In this document: positions 1-8,856 of the stretch, piece after piece
Numbering within the stretch: position 1 is the stretch's first letter
How the letters are laid out: each line of letters opens with the position of its first letter
Assembly: GCA_003963405.1 (NCBI GenBank)
Contig: RXIY01000067.1
Coordinates: 1-50,682 of the forward strand
Length of the DNA stretch: 50,682 bases
DNA from: Hyphomicrobiales bacterium
Lineage (GTDB): Bacteria; Pseudomonadota; Alphaproteobacteria; Rhizobiales; Beijerinckiaceae
Direction: 5' to 3'
Program-made: the position numbers and the translations under genes
The notes under the pieces: model-generated
The model's input: only the letters and a program-made list of their open reading frames with translations
Told to the model about the DNA's origin: nothing
The model's database searches: none

Positions 1-2
1 AC

Positions 3-539
3 GTGACGGCGCCGGGCGCTCTCGCCGGGAAGACGGATCTGGCGGCGGAGATCGCCGCGACGCCGGGCGTGCGGCGCGTGATCCTCGCGCGGGACGCCGC
101 GCCCGAGAAGGCGCCGGATCAGACGGCGTCGATTTCCGCGCCCCCGCCCCCGCCGGCCGAGGACGCACGACCCACGCCCGCCGCCCTGCCGGACGGCGAA
201 TTCGACCCGGCGGCCTGCCAGCGCGCGCTCGACGCGGTGGCGCTCGCCGAACCCGTGGCCTTCCGCCCGGCGCGCGCGACCATTGACCGCCGCGCGGCCT
301 TCGCGCTCGACAAGGCGGTCGAGGCGATCCGGCGCTGTCCAATGGCGACGATAGAGGTGAGGGGCCACGCCGACGCGGGAGCGGCCGACGAGGCGCTGGC
401 GCGCCGCCGGGCGCTTGCCGCCGAGCGTTATCTGCGCCGCGAGGGCGTGGCGGGCCGCAAGCTCGTGGGGGTCGCCTGCTGCGCGACCGCGCAGGAGCCG
501 CGCCGCGGCGCGGGCGCCGTCGATTATATTTTGCGCTGA
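3..539 (+). CDS. C-terminal part of a BON/OmpA-family envelope protein (5' truncated by window edge)
   Basis: The last ~90 residues form an OmpA-like peptidoglycan-binding module: a predicted strand VAFRPARATI, a long helix, then IEVRGHADAG followed by an arginine-rich helix and KLVGVACC, which is the usual NGHTD-type layout of the family. The first ~25 residues (GKTDLAAEIAATPGVRRV) resemble the end of a BON repeat, so the protein probably begins upstream as a BON-repeat plus OmpA protein. A proline-rich linker (about residues 40-60) joins the parts. Such proteins sit in the periplasm or outer membrane and tether the envelope to the cell wall. The GTG at position 3 is the first in-frame start visible and is probably not the true start. 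The reading frame ends 129 bp before the next gene. Confidence 0.7.
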   Translation: MTAPGALAGKTDLAAEIAATPGVRRVILARDAAPEKAPDQTASISAPPPPPAEDARPTPAALPDGEFDPAACQRALDAVALAEPVAFRPARATIDRRAAFALDKAVEAIRRCPMATIEVRGHADAGAADEALARRRALAAERYLRREGVAGRKLVGVACCATAQEPRRGAGAVDYILR

Positions 540-548
540 AGCGCATTT

Positions 549-575
549 GGGCGCGCGTCGCGCCGCCCTTTGTTT
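549..575 (+). terminator. Possible rho-independent terminator after the OmpA-like gene
   Basis: An imperfect GC-rich hairpin (GGGCGCGCG / CGCGCCGCCC, about 549-568) is followed by a T-rich stretch TTTGTTT. It lies just after the stop codon at 539 and before glgP. The stem has a mismatch, so the call is tentative. Confidence 0.35.
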
Positions 576-667
576 ACCGCGCCGATCCCCTTGTTTAATC
601 TTGCTTTGCGGCGCCGCCGGCTCGGGAGGGCGCGGCCGGTTCGTCCGGCGCCGCCTTTGCAACGGCC

Positions 668-3136
668 TTGGTGAGAGAGAAACCCCAGTTGAACGTCGTC
701 GACCTGCACCCGCACTCCCACGCCGAGACCGTCGCCGCCCTGAAAGCCGAGGTGCAGCGCCGCCTCACCTATACGGTCGGCAAAGACAATGCGGCCGCGA
801 GCCCGCGCGACTGGTTCGTGGCGACGGCGCTGGCGGCGCGCGACCGGCTCGTCGAGTCGTGGCTCGCTTCGACGGCGCGCAATTACCGCGAGGACCGGCG
901 CCGGGTCTATTATCTCTCGCTCGAATTTCTGGTCGGGCGGCTGCTCATCGACACGCTGACCAATCTCGGCCTCACCGGCGCCATGCGGGACGCGCTCGCC
1001 GAACTCGGCGTCGATCTCGACCGGCTGCGCGAGGTCGAGCCCGACGCGGCGCTCGGCAATGGCGGCCTCGGCCGGCTCGCCGCCTGTTTCATGGACAGCA
1101 TGGCGACGCTCGAAATCGCCGCGATGGGCTATGGCATCCGATACGATCACGGCCTGTTCCGCCAGACCATCAAGGACGGCTGGCAGCACGAATATCCGGA
1201 GGACTGGCTTTCCTTCGGCAACGCCTGGCAGTTTCCGCGCCCCGAAATCACCTACGACGTGGGATTCGGCGGTCATGTCGAAAGCGCGCGGCTCTCCGAC
1301 GGCCTGCTGACCCATGTCTGGCGTCCCGCGGAGACGATCGTGGCGGTGGCTTACGATACGCCCGTCGTCGGCTGGCGCGGCGGGCATGTGAACACGCTCC
1401 GCCTGTGGTCCGCCCGCGCCCCGGACCCCTTGCGTCTCGACGCCTTCAACCAGGGTGATCACGTCGGCGCGCTCACGGAGCAGGTGCGCGCAGAGGCGAT
1501 TTCCAAGGTGCTCTATCCCAGCGACGCGACGCCCGCGGGTCAGGAGCTGCGGCTGCGGCAGGAATATTTCTTCGCCTCGGCCTCGCTGCAGGACCTTGTC
1601 CGCCGCCACATGAAGCAAACGGGCGACATCGGGAAGCTCGCCGAAAAGGTCGCCATCCAGCTCAACGACACACATCCGGCGATCGGCGTCGCGGAGCTGA
1701 TGCGGCTTCTCGTCGATGTCCATGGCGTGGACTGGAGCGAGGCCTGGCGCATCACCCAGGCGACCTTCTCCTACACCAATCACACGCTGCTGCCTGAGGC
1801 CCTTGAGACCTGGCCGGTGTGGCTCATGGAGAAGCTGCTGCCGCGCCACATGCAGATCATCTATCTGATCAACGCCATTCATCTCGACGGGCTGAGGGCG
1901 CAGGGCGTGACGGACCCGTCCGTGCTCGCCTCGGTCTCGCTCATCGACGAGCACAATGGCCGCCATGTGCGCATGGGCCATCTCGCCTTTCTCGGCTCGC
2001 ACAAGGTCAATGGCGTTTCCGCCCTGCACAGCGAACTGGTGAAGGAGACGGTGTTCCGGGACTTTCATCGTCTCTATCCCGACCGCATCGTCAACAAGAC
2101 GAATGGCGTCACCTTCCGGCGCTGGCTGCTCGAGGCCAATCCGCCGCTTTCGCGGCTCCTCGCCGAGACGATCGGGACGGCGGTCTTCGACGATCCGGAA
2201 AATCTCGGCCGCCTCGAAGCCTTGGCCGACGACCCGGCCTTTCAGGCGCGCTTCGCGGCGGCCAAGCGCGAGAACAAGGAGCGGCTCGCGGCGACGATCT
2301 TCGAGAGCGTCGGCGTGCGGGTCGATCCCGGCGCGCTCTTCGACGCGCAGATCAAGCGCATCCACGAATACAAGCGCCAGCTTCTCAACGTGCTCGAAGC
2401 GGCGGCGCTCTATCTCGACATCGTGTCGCAGCCGACCCGCGACGTCGTTCCGCGCGTGAAGATCTTCGCCGGCAAGGCGGCGGCGAGCTATCATCAGGCC
2501 AAGCTCATCATCAAGCTCGCCAATGACGTGGCGCAGATCGTGAACGCCGATCCGGCCGCGCGCGGGCTTCTGAAGATCGTCTTCCTGCCCAACTACAATG
2601 TGAGTCTCGCCGAACGGATCATTCCGGCCGCCGATCTCTCCGAGCAGATTTCGACGGCCGGCATGGAGGCCTCGGGCACGGGCAACATGAAATTCGCCCT
2701 GAATGGCGCGCTCACCATCGGCACGCTGGACGGCGCGAATGTGGAAATCCGCGAGCGCGTCGGCGACGAAAACATCTTTATCTTCGGATTGACCGCGCAG
2801 GAGGTCGAGGAGAGCCGGGCGCGGAGCATCGACGCGCGCGAGACGATCGCCGCGAGCCCGCGCCTCTCCGCGGCGCTCGCCGCCATTTCGAGCGGGCTGT
2901 TCTCGCCCGATGACAAGCATCGCTATGCGCAGCTCGTCGATACGCTCACTTATTACGATCACTTTCTGGTGACGAAGGATTTCGACGCCTATGGCGCGGC
3001 GCAGCGGCGGGTCGACGCGCTGTGGCGGGACGAGAAGGCCTGGCGGCGCGCCGCCATTCTCAACACGGCCCGCGTCGCCTGGTTCTCGTCGGATCGCACG
3101 ATCCGGGAATATGCGGAAGAAATCTGGAAGGTTTGA
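668..3136 (+). CDS. glgP: Glycogen/alpha-glucan phosphorylase
   Basis: Glycosyltransferase family 35 phosphorylase that releases glucose-1-phosphate from glycogen using PLP. The length (822 aa) is normal. The PLP-binding segment EASGTGNMKFALNG is intact, with the Schiff-base lysine at about residue 675. Other family blocks are YYLSLEFLVGR near the N-terminus, ALGNGGLGRLAACF, and the RIHEYKRQLLN stretch of the C-terminal half. The start is uncertain: TTG at 668, GTG at 671, or an in-frame TTG at 689 that sits just downstream of the purine-rich GAGAGAGAAA. It opens a run of carbon-reserve genes (glycogen, PHA, PEP synthase) and would feed hexose phosphate during starvation or low oxygen. No frameshift is seen. 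Confidence 0.95.
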   Translation: MVREKPQLNVVDLHPHSHAETVAALKAEVQRRLTYTVGKDNAAASPRDWFVATALAARDRLVESWLASTARNYREDRRRVYYLSLEFLVGRLLIDTLTNLGLTGAMRDALAELGVDLDRLREVEPDAALGNGGLGRLAACFMDSMATLEIAAMGYGIRYDHGLFRQTIKDGWQHEYPEDWLSFGNAWQFPRPEITYDVGFGGHVESARLSDGLLTHVWRPAETIVAVAYDTPVVGWRGGHVNTLRLWSARAPDPLRLDAFNQGDHVGALTEQVRAEAISKVLYPSDATPAGQELRLRQEYFFASASLQDLVRRHMKQTGDIGKLAEKVAIQLNDTHPAIGVAELMRLLVDVHGVDWSEAWRITQATFSYTNHTLLPEALETWPVWLMEKLLPRHMQIIYLINAIHLDGLRAQGVTDPSVLASVSLIDEHNGRHVRMGHLAFLGSHKVNGVSALHSELVKETVFRDFHRLYPDRIVNKTNGVTFRRWLLEANPPLSRLLAETIGTAVFDDPENLGRLEALADDPAFQARFAAAKRENKERLAATIFESVGVRVDPGALFDAQIKRIHEYKRQLLNVLEAAALYLDIVSQPTRDVVPRVKIFAGKAAASYHQAKLIIKLANDVAQIVNADPAARGLLKIVFLPNYNVSLAERIIPAADLSEQISTAGMEASGTGNMKFALNGALTIGTLDGANVEIRERVGDENIFIFGLTAQEVEESRARSIDARETIAASPRLSAALAAISSGLFSPDDKHRYAQLVDTLTYYDHFLVTKDFDAYGAAQRRVDALWRDEKAWRRAAILNTARVAWFSSDRTIREYAEEIWKV

Positions 3137-3211
3137 GCGGCCGCGCCTTTCGTGGCTCGCAGGGCCATGGCGAGAGGCGCAGCCAATGCGCAGCCTGGCG
3201 CTGCGGCGAGA

Positions 3212-3715
3212 TCACCCCACCGAGCGGCGGGGAACGCGCAGATTGAGCTTGGTGAGGCGGCGCGGCGCGATCGGCGCCGAAATGGCGGCGGCCTCGGGCT
3301 CCTCGCGCTCGTCCTCGATCAGAACCGGCTCCAGGCGGCGCGGCGCCGCGACTTCGCTCCGCTGCTGCGGGGCGCCGGTCGTTTCGGCCACATTGGCGGA
3401 GCCGTTCAGCACGGCGCCGCGCGCGACCTCGAGCGCGCCGCAATCCCAGCTGCCTTCGACGCGGCCGGTGGCGCGCACCGTCATCAATTGCTTGGCGGTG
3501 ATCTCCGCGCTCACCTGTCCGGCGACCTCGGCGCTCGACACGACGATCTTGCCCTTCACCACGCCGGTCTGCCCGACGACGAGATGGTTGCAGGAAATTT
3601 CCCCGTCGAAGGCGCCGTCGATGACGATGATGTCCTGCGCCCTCAATTCGCCCGTCAGTTCCGCGCCCTGTCCGATATAGACGGAATTTTCCTGATCCGG
3701 CCTGAATGTCGGCAT
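3212..3715 (-). CDS. Bactofilin (DUF583) family cytoskeletal protein
   Basis: The central part (about residues 15-115) carries the repetitive hydrophobic/glycine pattern of the bactofilin beta-helix: ENSVYIGQGAELTGELRAQD, IVIDGAFDGEI, LVVGQTGVVKGKI, VAGQVSAEITAKQ. Bactofilins polymerise without nucleotide into filaments on the inner face of the membrane and scaffold cell-wall or morphogenesis enzymes. I placed the start at the ATG ending at 3715, because GAGG lies 7 nt upstream; the open frame runs further up without a ribosome site. The protein is 167 aa with an acidic then basic C-terminal tail that looks unstructured. It lies between glgP (convergent) and the minus-strand phaC group, probably as a separate unit. 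Confidence 0.85.
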   Translation of the reverse strand: MPTFRPDQENSVYIGQGAELTGELRAQDIIVIDGAFDGEISCNHLVVGQTGVVKGKIVVSSAEVAGQVSAEITAKQLMTVRATGRVEGSWDCGALEVARGAVLNGSANVAETTGAPQQRSEVAAPRRLEPVLIEDEREEPEAAAISAPIAPRRLTKLNLRVPRRSVG

Positions 3716-3798
3716 GTTGCTACCCTCGTTTCGAATCGCGCTTTGCGGGCGGAAGGTTAAACCCATTCACGCCGGGCCGGGGAATTTTCCGCGCAAAT

Positions 3799-5598
3799 TC
3801 ACCGCTGGCGGACATAGCTCCCCGGCGCGGATTCGAGCGGCGCATAACCGTTTTCGCGCGCTCCCATCGGCGGCGGGGCGACGCGCGCGGCTGCGCTGTG
3901 GCGCTCGAGCCATGCCGCCCAGGCGGGCCACCAGGAGCCTTCGACGCGTTTCGCGCGCTCGCGCCAGCGGTCGGCGCTCACGTAGCGATCGGTCCGCGCG
4001 CGCACGCCAATATGGAAGCGGCGGCCCGGATGGCCAGGCTCCGAGACGACGCCGGCGTTGTGCCCGCCATTGGTGAGCACGAAGGTCATGTCGTTGTCGG
4101 TGAAGAGATGGACCTTGTAGACCGAGCGCCAGGGCGAAATATGATCCGTCTCCGTGCCGACGACGAACATCGGCGCGTCGATGTCCTTCAAGGCGATCAC
4201 TTCGTCCTCGACCGCGAAGCGTCCGGCGGTGAGGCGGTTCTCCAGAAAGAGCCCGCGCAGATATTGCGCATGCATGAGATAGGGCATGCGCGTCTGATCG
4301 GCGCTCCAGGCCATGAGGTCGGTCGCATGTTCGCGCTCGCCGAGCAGATATTCCCGGATCGCGCGCGCCCAGAACAGTTCGTTGGAGCGCAGCGCCATGA
4401 AGACGCCCGCCATCTGATGCGTGTCGAGATAGCCCTGATCCCACATCATGTCTTCGAGAAAGGCGACCTGCGCCGCATCGACGAAGAGCATGAGGTCGCC
4501 GGGCTCGCTGAAATCCGTCTGCGAGGCGAGGAGCGTCACGGAAGCGAGACGGTCGTCGCCGTCGCGCGCCATGGTCGCGACGGCGATGGAGAGCAGCGTG
4601 CCGCCGAGGCAATAGCCGACGGCGTGAATCTTTCGCCCCGGCACAATCGCTCGAACGGCGTCGAGCGCCTCCATGATTCCCTGCGTGCGATAATCGTCGA
4701 GCGTGATGTCGCGATCCTCGGCGGAAGGGTTGCGCCACGAAATCATGAAGACCGTGAAACCCTGCTCGACGAGATAGCGCACGAGCGAATGATAGGGGGC
4801 AAGATCGAGAACGTAATATTTCATGATCCAGGCGGGGACGATCAGCAGCGGCTCGGCAAGCACGTTCTCCGTCGCCGGCTCGTACTGGATCAGCTCCATG
4901 AGATGATTGCGAAAGATCACCTCGCCCGGCGTCGCCGCGACATCCTCGCCCACGACGAAGCCATTGCCGTTTTGGCTCTGCGTCGCGACGTCGAGAAAAT
5001 CCTCGATGAAATGTTCGAACCCGCGCAGCAGATTGGCGCCGCCTTCCCGCTGCGTGCGGTCGATCACCACCGGGTTGAGCCAGGGCTGGTTCGACGGCGA
5101 GAAGGCGTCGAGATATTTGAGCGCGAGAAAGGAGACGCGCGCGGCGTTGTTCGGCCGCATCCCCCGCGTCTCGCGCGTCGCCTTGCGCCACCATTGCCGC
5201 TGCGCCAGGAAAGCCTGCTCGATGAAGAGATAGGGGAAGGTTCCCCAGGCCGGATCGTCGAAGCGCCGGTCGCCGGGCTCGGGCGGAAAAGGCCGCTCGG
5301 CCTTGTCGCTCACCAGATTGTGCAGCCCGAAATGCGCGAGCCGCGCGGCGGAGGACCAGGCGTCGATCGCAAGCTCCATCTGCCGGCCGGGGGCCTGGAC
5401 GAGATGCGCGGCCCAATCGACCCAGGCCGAGAGTTGCGCATGCGGCGATATGCCCTGCGTGAAGCGCGCGGCTGTCGCCTGGGCGACGCGGTCCACCGTC
5501 TCGAAGGATTGCGGCCGCAGGATCGGCGGGAGCGGCGGCGAGGCGCGGCGATCCTGCGGGCGGGGCGCGTCGGCGCGGCGTGTCGGCAAGGACGTCAT
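3799..5598 (-). CDS. phaC: Class I-like poly(3-hydroxyalkanoate) synthase
   Basis: Alpha/beta-hydrolase-fold polymerase that joins 3-hydroxyacyl-CoA monomers into polyhydroxyalkanoate granules. The N-terminal PhaC domain includes [13 protein letters not shown] and [19 protein letters not shown]. The catalytic triad is visible: cysteine in the box GYCLGG (C330), aspartate in [10 protein letters not shown] (D485) and histidine in NGGHNAGV (H513), close to the spacing in the Cupriavidus enzyme. The length, 599 aa, is class I-like. The chosen start (ATG ending at 5598) has AGGAG just upstream; an in-frame ATG at 5655 would add 19 residues but has no ribosome site. It follows the PRPP-synthase-like gene on the same strand (67 bp gap). 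No phasin or phaA/phaB gene is adjacent, so this may be an extra synthase outside the main PHA locus. Confidence 0.92.
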   Translation of the reverse strand: MTSLPTRRADAPRPQDRRASPPLPPILRPQSFETVDRVAQATAARFTQGISPHAQLSAWVDWAAHLVQAPGRQMELAIDAWSSAARLAHFGLHNLVSDKAERPFPPEPGDRRFDDPAWGTFPYLFIEQAFLAQRQWWRKATRETRGMRPNNAARVSFLALKYLDAFSPSNQPWLNPVVIDRTQREGGANLLRGFEHFIEDFLDVATQSQNGNGFVVGEDVAATPGEVIFRNHLMELIQYEPATENVLAEPLLIVPAWIMKYYVLDLAPYHSLVRYLVEQGFTVFMISWRNPSAEDRDITLDDYRTQGIMEALDAVRAIVPGRKIHAVGYCLGGTLLSIAVATMARDGDDRLASVTLLASQTDFSEPGDLMLFVDAAQVAFLEDMMWDQGYLDTHQMAGVFMALRSNELFWARAIREYLLGEREHATDLMAWSADQTRMPYLMHAQYLRGLFLENRLTAGRFAVEDEVIALKDIDAPMFVVGTETDHISPWRSVYKVHLFTDNDMTFVLTNGGHNAGVVSEPGHPGRRFHIGVRARTDRYVSADRWRERAKRVEGSWWPAWAAWLERHSAAARVAPPPMGARENGYAPLESAPGSYVRQR

Positions 5599-5664
5599 GG
5601 CTCTCCTGAAAATGCGTTCGTCTTCGACAATGGAGACGAATTGTAGCGCTTCCATGAAGGCGCG

Positions 5665-6660
5665 TCAGGGGCCGTCCGCCAGCAATTGCGTGATCGAGCC
5701 GTTCTCGCTGCGGCGGCGGATGGCTTGCGCAATCAGTCCGGCGAGCGGAAGAACCAGGAGCCGCCCGCCGAGCGCCTGCGCGACCGCGCCGTCTGGCGCG
5801 ACGGGGACCGAGTCGGTCACGATGAGCCGGTCGAGGGGCGCGTCGCCCAGGACTTGCGGCGCCGCCTGTGCGAAAACGCCATGCGTCGCCAGCGCGAAGA
5901 CCTGCGCCGCGCCCTGTGCGCGGCAGGCGGCGGCCGTGCGCGCGATGGTGCCGCCGCCGGCAATGAGATCGTCGAGGATGAGGGCGATGCGCCCCGCCAC
6001 GTCGCCCGCGAAAAGCTCGCCCGTGACGCGGCCCTCGCTGCGCACCTTGTCCATGAAAGCCTTGGCGACGGGGCGTTGCAGCAGACGCTCCAGCCTCTGG
6101 CGAAAAAGCTCGGCGCGCTTCTCGCCGCCGAGATCCGGCGACACGACCGCAACCGGCGCCTGCCCGACGAGGGGCAAGAGACGCCTCGCGAACAACGCAT
6201 GGGCGTCGAGCGGAATGGATTCGCAGCGAAAGGCGTTCTCGAAGGCCGCGACGTTGTGCGCGTCGACCGTCATCACCGCATCGGCGCGCATGGCCTCGAA
6301 GAGCTGCGCGACATAGCGCGTCGTGATCGGATCGCGCGGCTTGGTGCGCCGGTCCTTGCGCGAGAAGGCGAGATAGGGCGCGACGGCCGTGACGCGGGCG
6401 GCGCCGCCGTCCCTGAGCGCGCCGATGAAAAACAGGAGCTTGAGGAGCTTCTCCGACCCGGTCGCGCCCGGTTGCCCATAGAGGCTCGAAATCACATAGG
6501 CGTCGGCGCCGCGAACGCTTTCGAGCGGCCGCAGCTTGTATTCGCCGTCCTCGAAATCGCGCTCCTCCATCGGCGCGAGCGCGAGGCCGAGAGACGCGGC
6601 GACCGCCTCGCCGAAGGCCCGGCTGTCGCCGAGCGCGAAGATCGTGGGATGCGCCTTCAT
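5665..6660 (-). CDS. Ribose-phosphate pyrophosphokinase-like protein (PRPP synthase family)
   Basis: 331 aa, with two Rossmann-like phosphoribosyltransferase halves. The N-terminal RDFEDGEYKLRPLESVRG matches the ATP-binding segment of PRPP synthases, VAPYLAFSRKDRRTKPRDPI matches the flexible catalytic region, and LILDDLIAGGGTI is the ribose-5-phosphate loop. The expected reaction is ribose-5-phosphate + ATP to PRPP + AMP. The sequence is more divergent than a housekeeping Prs (DD-LIAGGGT instead of DDMIDTAGT), so it is likely a second, specialised copy. The start ATG has GGAGG 8 nt upstream and overlaps the stop of the upstream hydrolase gene by ATGA, so the two are translationally coupled. 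The cluster also encodes a phosphoribosyltransferase, suggesting a shared pentose/nucleotide salvage role. Confidence 0.85.
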   Translation of the reverse strand: MKAHPTIFALGDSRAFGEAVAASLGLALAPMEERDFEDGEYKLRPLESVRGADAYVISSLYGQPGATGSEKLLKLLFFIGALRDGGAARVTAVAPYLAFSRKDRRTKPRDPITTRYVAQLFEAMRADAVMTVDAHNVAAFENAFRCESIPLDAHALFARRLLPLVGQAPVAVVSPDLGGEKRAELFRQRLERLLQRPVAKAFMDKVRSEGRVTGELFAGDVAGRIALILDDLIAGGGTIARTAAACRAQGAAQVFALATHGVFAQAAPQVLGDAPLDRLIVTDSVPVAPDGAVAQALGGRLLVLPLAGLIAQAIRRRSENGSITQLLADGP

Positions 6661-7721
6661 CTTCGGGCCTCCTCGAGCCACGCGGCGACGCGCGGCCATT
6701 GCGTTTCTATGGTGCGCCGGCCCATGAAGAGCGCAAGATGGCTGCAGGGCGCCTGCGCCGTCTCCGCGCGGCCTTGCGCAAGACGTGTGACGGCCAGCGC
6801 CTGCGCCGGCGGCGCGATGGCGTCTCTCTCGCCGATGAGCAGGAACAGCGGCTGGCGCAGCGCGCGCAGATCGATGCTGCGCCCGAGCGCCGGAAAGCCG
6901 CCGGAGGCGAGCAGATTGTCGCGATAGAGCCTCGAGAACACTTCCTGAAAATAAGGCCCCGGCAGATCGAGCGGGCGCCGGTCCCAGTCCCGAAAGGCGG
7001 CGATCGCCTGCTGCGCCTCGGGTCCGGCGAAGGGCGGGTCGATCTCGAGCGAGTCGACGAGCCGTTTCTCTTCGTCGTCTTCGCGCGGCCAGACCGTCGC
7101 CATGCGCTCGCCCCTCACGCAGCCGCCGCCCATGTCGATGAGGCGGCGAATGTCTTCCTCGCAGGTCGAGGCGACCGGCTCCGACAAGGCCGAGGGCGCC
7201 GCCCTCACATCGACAGGCGTTCCGACGAGAACGATGCGGGCGGCCTTGGCGGGAAAACGCGCCGCATAGACGAGCGAAAGCCAGCCGCCCTGGCACAGGC
7301 CGACAAGATCGACCGGCGCGCCGACGTCGTCGATGGCGACATTGAGCGCCGCGAGAAGGTCGTCCGTCGTCGCGCGGCAGGTGGCGCGCGTCGCGGATTT
7401 CCACTCGATGAGGAAAAGACGGGGGCAGCCATGGCGGAGCAGGGCCGAGATCAGACTGTGGCCGGGGGCGAGATCGGCGATCTGCGCGTCGTGCAGGGCG
7501 AAGGGCGCCAGAACGAGGACGGGCCGAGCAGCGTTTCCGGTCGAAAAGTCCCAAAGACGCAGCGCGGCGAGGTCGAGCGCGAGACGCGCGGGCGTCGCCC
7601 ATTGCGGCGGCGGCCGCGACTCCGGCGCCGCGCCTGCCCCGACCTCGAAGAGGCGCCGCCAGAATTCGAGGGAGGCCAACGGCCAGCCGGTGAAATCCCG
7701 TGTCCAATCGTCGAAGGCCAT
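6657..7721 (-). CDS. PhaC-like alpha/beta hydrolase with cysteine nucleophile
   Basis: 354 aa alpha/beta-hydrolase. The nucleophile elbow reads VDLVGLCQGGW with cysteine 143 in place of the usual serine; this G-x-C-x-G-G form is typical of PHA synthases, especially class III. An acid residue is likely in GERDAIAPP and the histidine in CSHLALF. There is no long PhaC N-terminal domain and the protein is much shorter than the neighbouring phaC product, so it may be a synthase-related acyltransferase, a depolymerase-like enzyme or a class III-like subunit. It is the first gene of a minus-strand unit: its stop overlaps the PRPP-synthase-like start by 4 nt, and phaC follows. AAGG lies just before the ATG. 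The substrate cannot be read from sequence. Confidence 0.75.
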   Translation of the reverse strand: MAFDDWTRDFTGWPLASLEFWRRLFEVGAGAAPESRPPPQWATPARLALDLAALRLWDFSTGNAARPVLVLAPFALHDAQIADLAPGHSLISALLRHGCPRLFLIEWKSATRATCRATTDDLLAALNVAIDDVGAPVDLVGLCQGGWLSLVYAARFPAKAARIVLVGTPVDVRAAPSALSEPVASTCEEDIRRLIDMGGGCVRGERMATVWPREDDEEKRLVDSLEIDPPFAGPEAQQAIAAFRDWDRRPLDLPGPYFQEVFSRLYRDNLLASGGFPALGRSIDLRALRQPLFLLIGERDAIAPPAQALAVTRLAQGRAETAQAPCSHLALFMGRRTIETQWPRVAAWLEEARR

Positions 7722-7801
7722 CGCCTTTTCCGTCCCGCCCGCGAGCGGGCTATCATATGTGATGAAGGATCGGAAAGGCGAACGATGGCGGGAACGGAGC
7801 A

Positions 7802-8839
7802 GTGAGCAGGGACGGCCTTACCGAAAGCGTCGAGGGATTGCGCCCCTCCACGGCGGAGAAGCTGCGCTTTCTGAGCACGCCGGCGTCCTATCCGCTCCGG
7901 CCTGCTTCGGTCGAGGTCATCGAGACTCATATGTCCTATGTCTTCCTCGCCGGCGATCGCGCCTACAAGCTCAAGAAGCCGGTGCGCTATCCTTTCCTGG
8001 ATTTCTCGACGCTTCAGGCGCGTGAGCGCGATTGCCGGGAGGAAGCGCGCCTCAACCGGCGCCTTGCGCCCGATGTCTATCTCGGCGTGACGCCGCTCAC
8101 CGCGCAAGGCGACAGGCTGATGATCGGCGGCGGCGGCGCCGTGGTCGACTGGCTCGTCGAGATGCGGCGCCTCCCCCGCGACCTCATGCTCGACAGGATC
8201 ATTGCGGCGGGCGGCCCGAGCGCGGCGCAGCTTGTCGACATCTGCGACGTTCTGGCGCGCTTCTACCGCGGCGCCGAGCCGAGCTTTCTCGCGCCCGAGG
8301 ACTATGCCGAGCGTTTTTTCGTCGAGGAACGCATGAACCGCGAGATTTTGACGCGGCCGGATTTCGCCTTCCGCGACGAGGCGGCGCGCTTGCTCGATCA
8401 ACTCGACGCGCGCCTCGCCGCGGCGCGTGCGACGCTCGAGGCGCGCCAGCGCGAGGGGCGCGTCGTCGACGGCCATGGCGATCTGAGGCCCGAGCATATC
8501 TGCCTCGATCATCCCCCTGTGATTTTCGACTGCCTCGAATTCAATGCGGCGCTCCGGCAGGTGGATCCTTTCGATGAGATCGCACTGCTCGGCGTCGAAT
8601 GCGCGCAACTTGGCGCAGACGCGCTGTTGCGGCGATTCACGGAAGAGCTGGCGCGACGGCTCGGATGCGCGCCGCCCTTCGAACTCGTCGCGCTTTATGG
8701 CGCCTGGCGGGCGGCCCTGCGCGCGCGTCTCTCCTTCGCGCATCTCCTGGAGCCCGCGCCGCGCAACCCTCAGAAATGGACGCCGCTCGCGCGCCGCTAT
8801 CTCTCGATCGCCTCGCGCCTTCTGGCTCAGGAATTTTGA
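7802..8839 (+). CDS. APH-fold phosphotransferase, stand-alone (normally fused to an AAA kinase)
   Basis: 345 aa, with protein-kinase-like aminoglycoside-phosphotransferase folding. Seen: KLKKPVRYPFLDFSTL at about residues 57-72, the catalytic loop VDGHGDLRPEHICL at about 220-233 (HGDL, Brenner motif) and metal-binding IFDCLEFN just after. These blocks match the N-terminal half of a family in which this domain is fused to a C-terminal P-loop (AAA) kinase; here the frame stops at residue 345 and no P-loop follows. GTG start with GGAG about 6 nt upstream. It is divergent from the minus-strand PHA unit and followed 17 bp later by a phosphoribosyltransferase gene, so they are probably cotranscribed. 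An antibiotic-modifying role is unlikely; a small-molecule kinase is more plausible. Confidence 0.75.
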   Translation: MSRDGLTESVEGLRPSTAEKLRFLSTPASYPLRPASVEVIETHMSYVFLAGDRAYKLKKPVRYPFLDFSTLQARERDCREEARLNRRLAPDVYLGVTPLTAQGDRLMIGGGGAVVDWLVEMRRLPRDLMLDRIIAAGGPSAAQLVDICDVLARFYRGAEPSFLAPEDYAERFFVEERMNREILTRPDFAFRDEAARLLDQLDARLAAARATLEARQREGRVVDGHGDLRPEHICLDHPPVIFDCLEFNAALRQVDPFDEIALLGVECAQLGADALLRRFTEELARRLGCAPPFELVALYGAWRAALRARLSFAHLLEPAPRNPQKWTPLARRYLSIASRLLAQEF

Positions 8840-8856
8840 AGGGAAGGAGGAGAACC

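Noticed and set aside
524-2962. Long minus-strand open frame (812 codons) opposite glgP
   Set aside because: Arg/Asp/Glu-rich translation typical of the antisense of a high-GC gene; the plus-strand frame encodes a complete glycogen phosphorylase.
3706-5646. 646-codon plus-strand frame opposite phaC
   Set aside because: Shadow of the PHA synthase; no domain pattern.
7802-8839. Aminoglycoside resistance gene
   Set aside because: It has the APH fold but matches the chromosomal kinase family normally fused to a P-loop domain, in a metabolic cluster.
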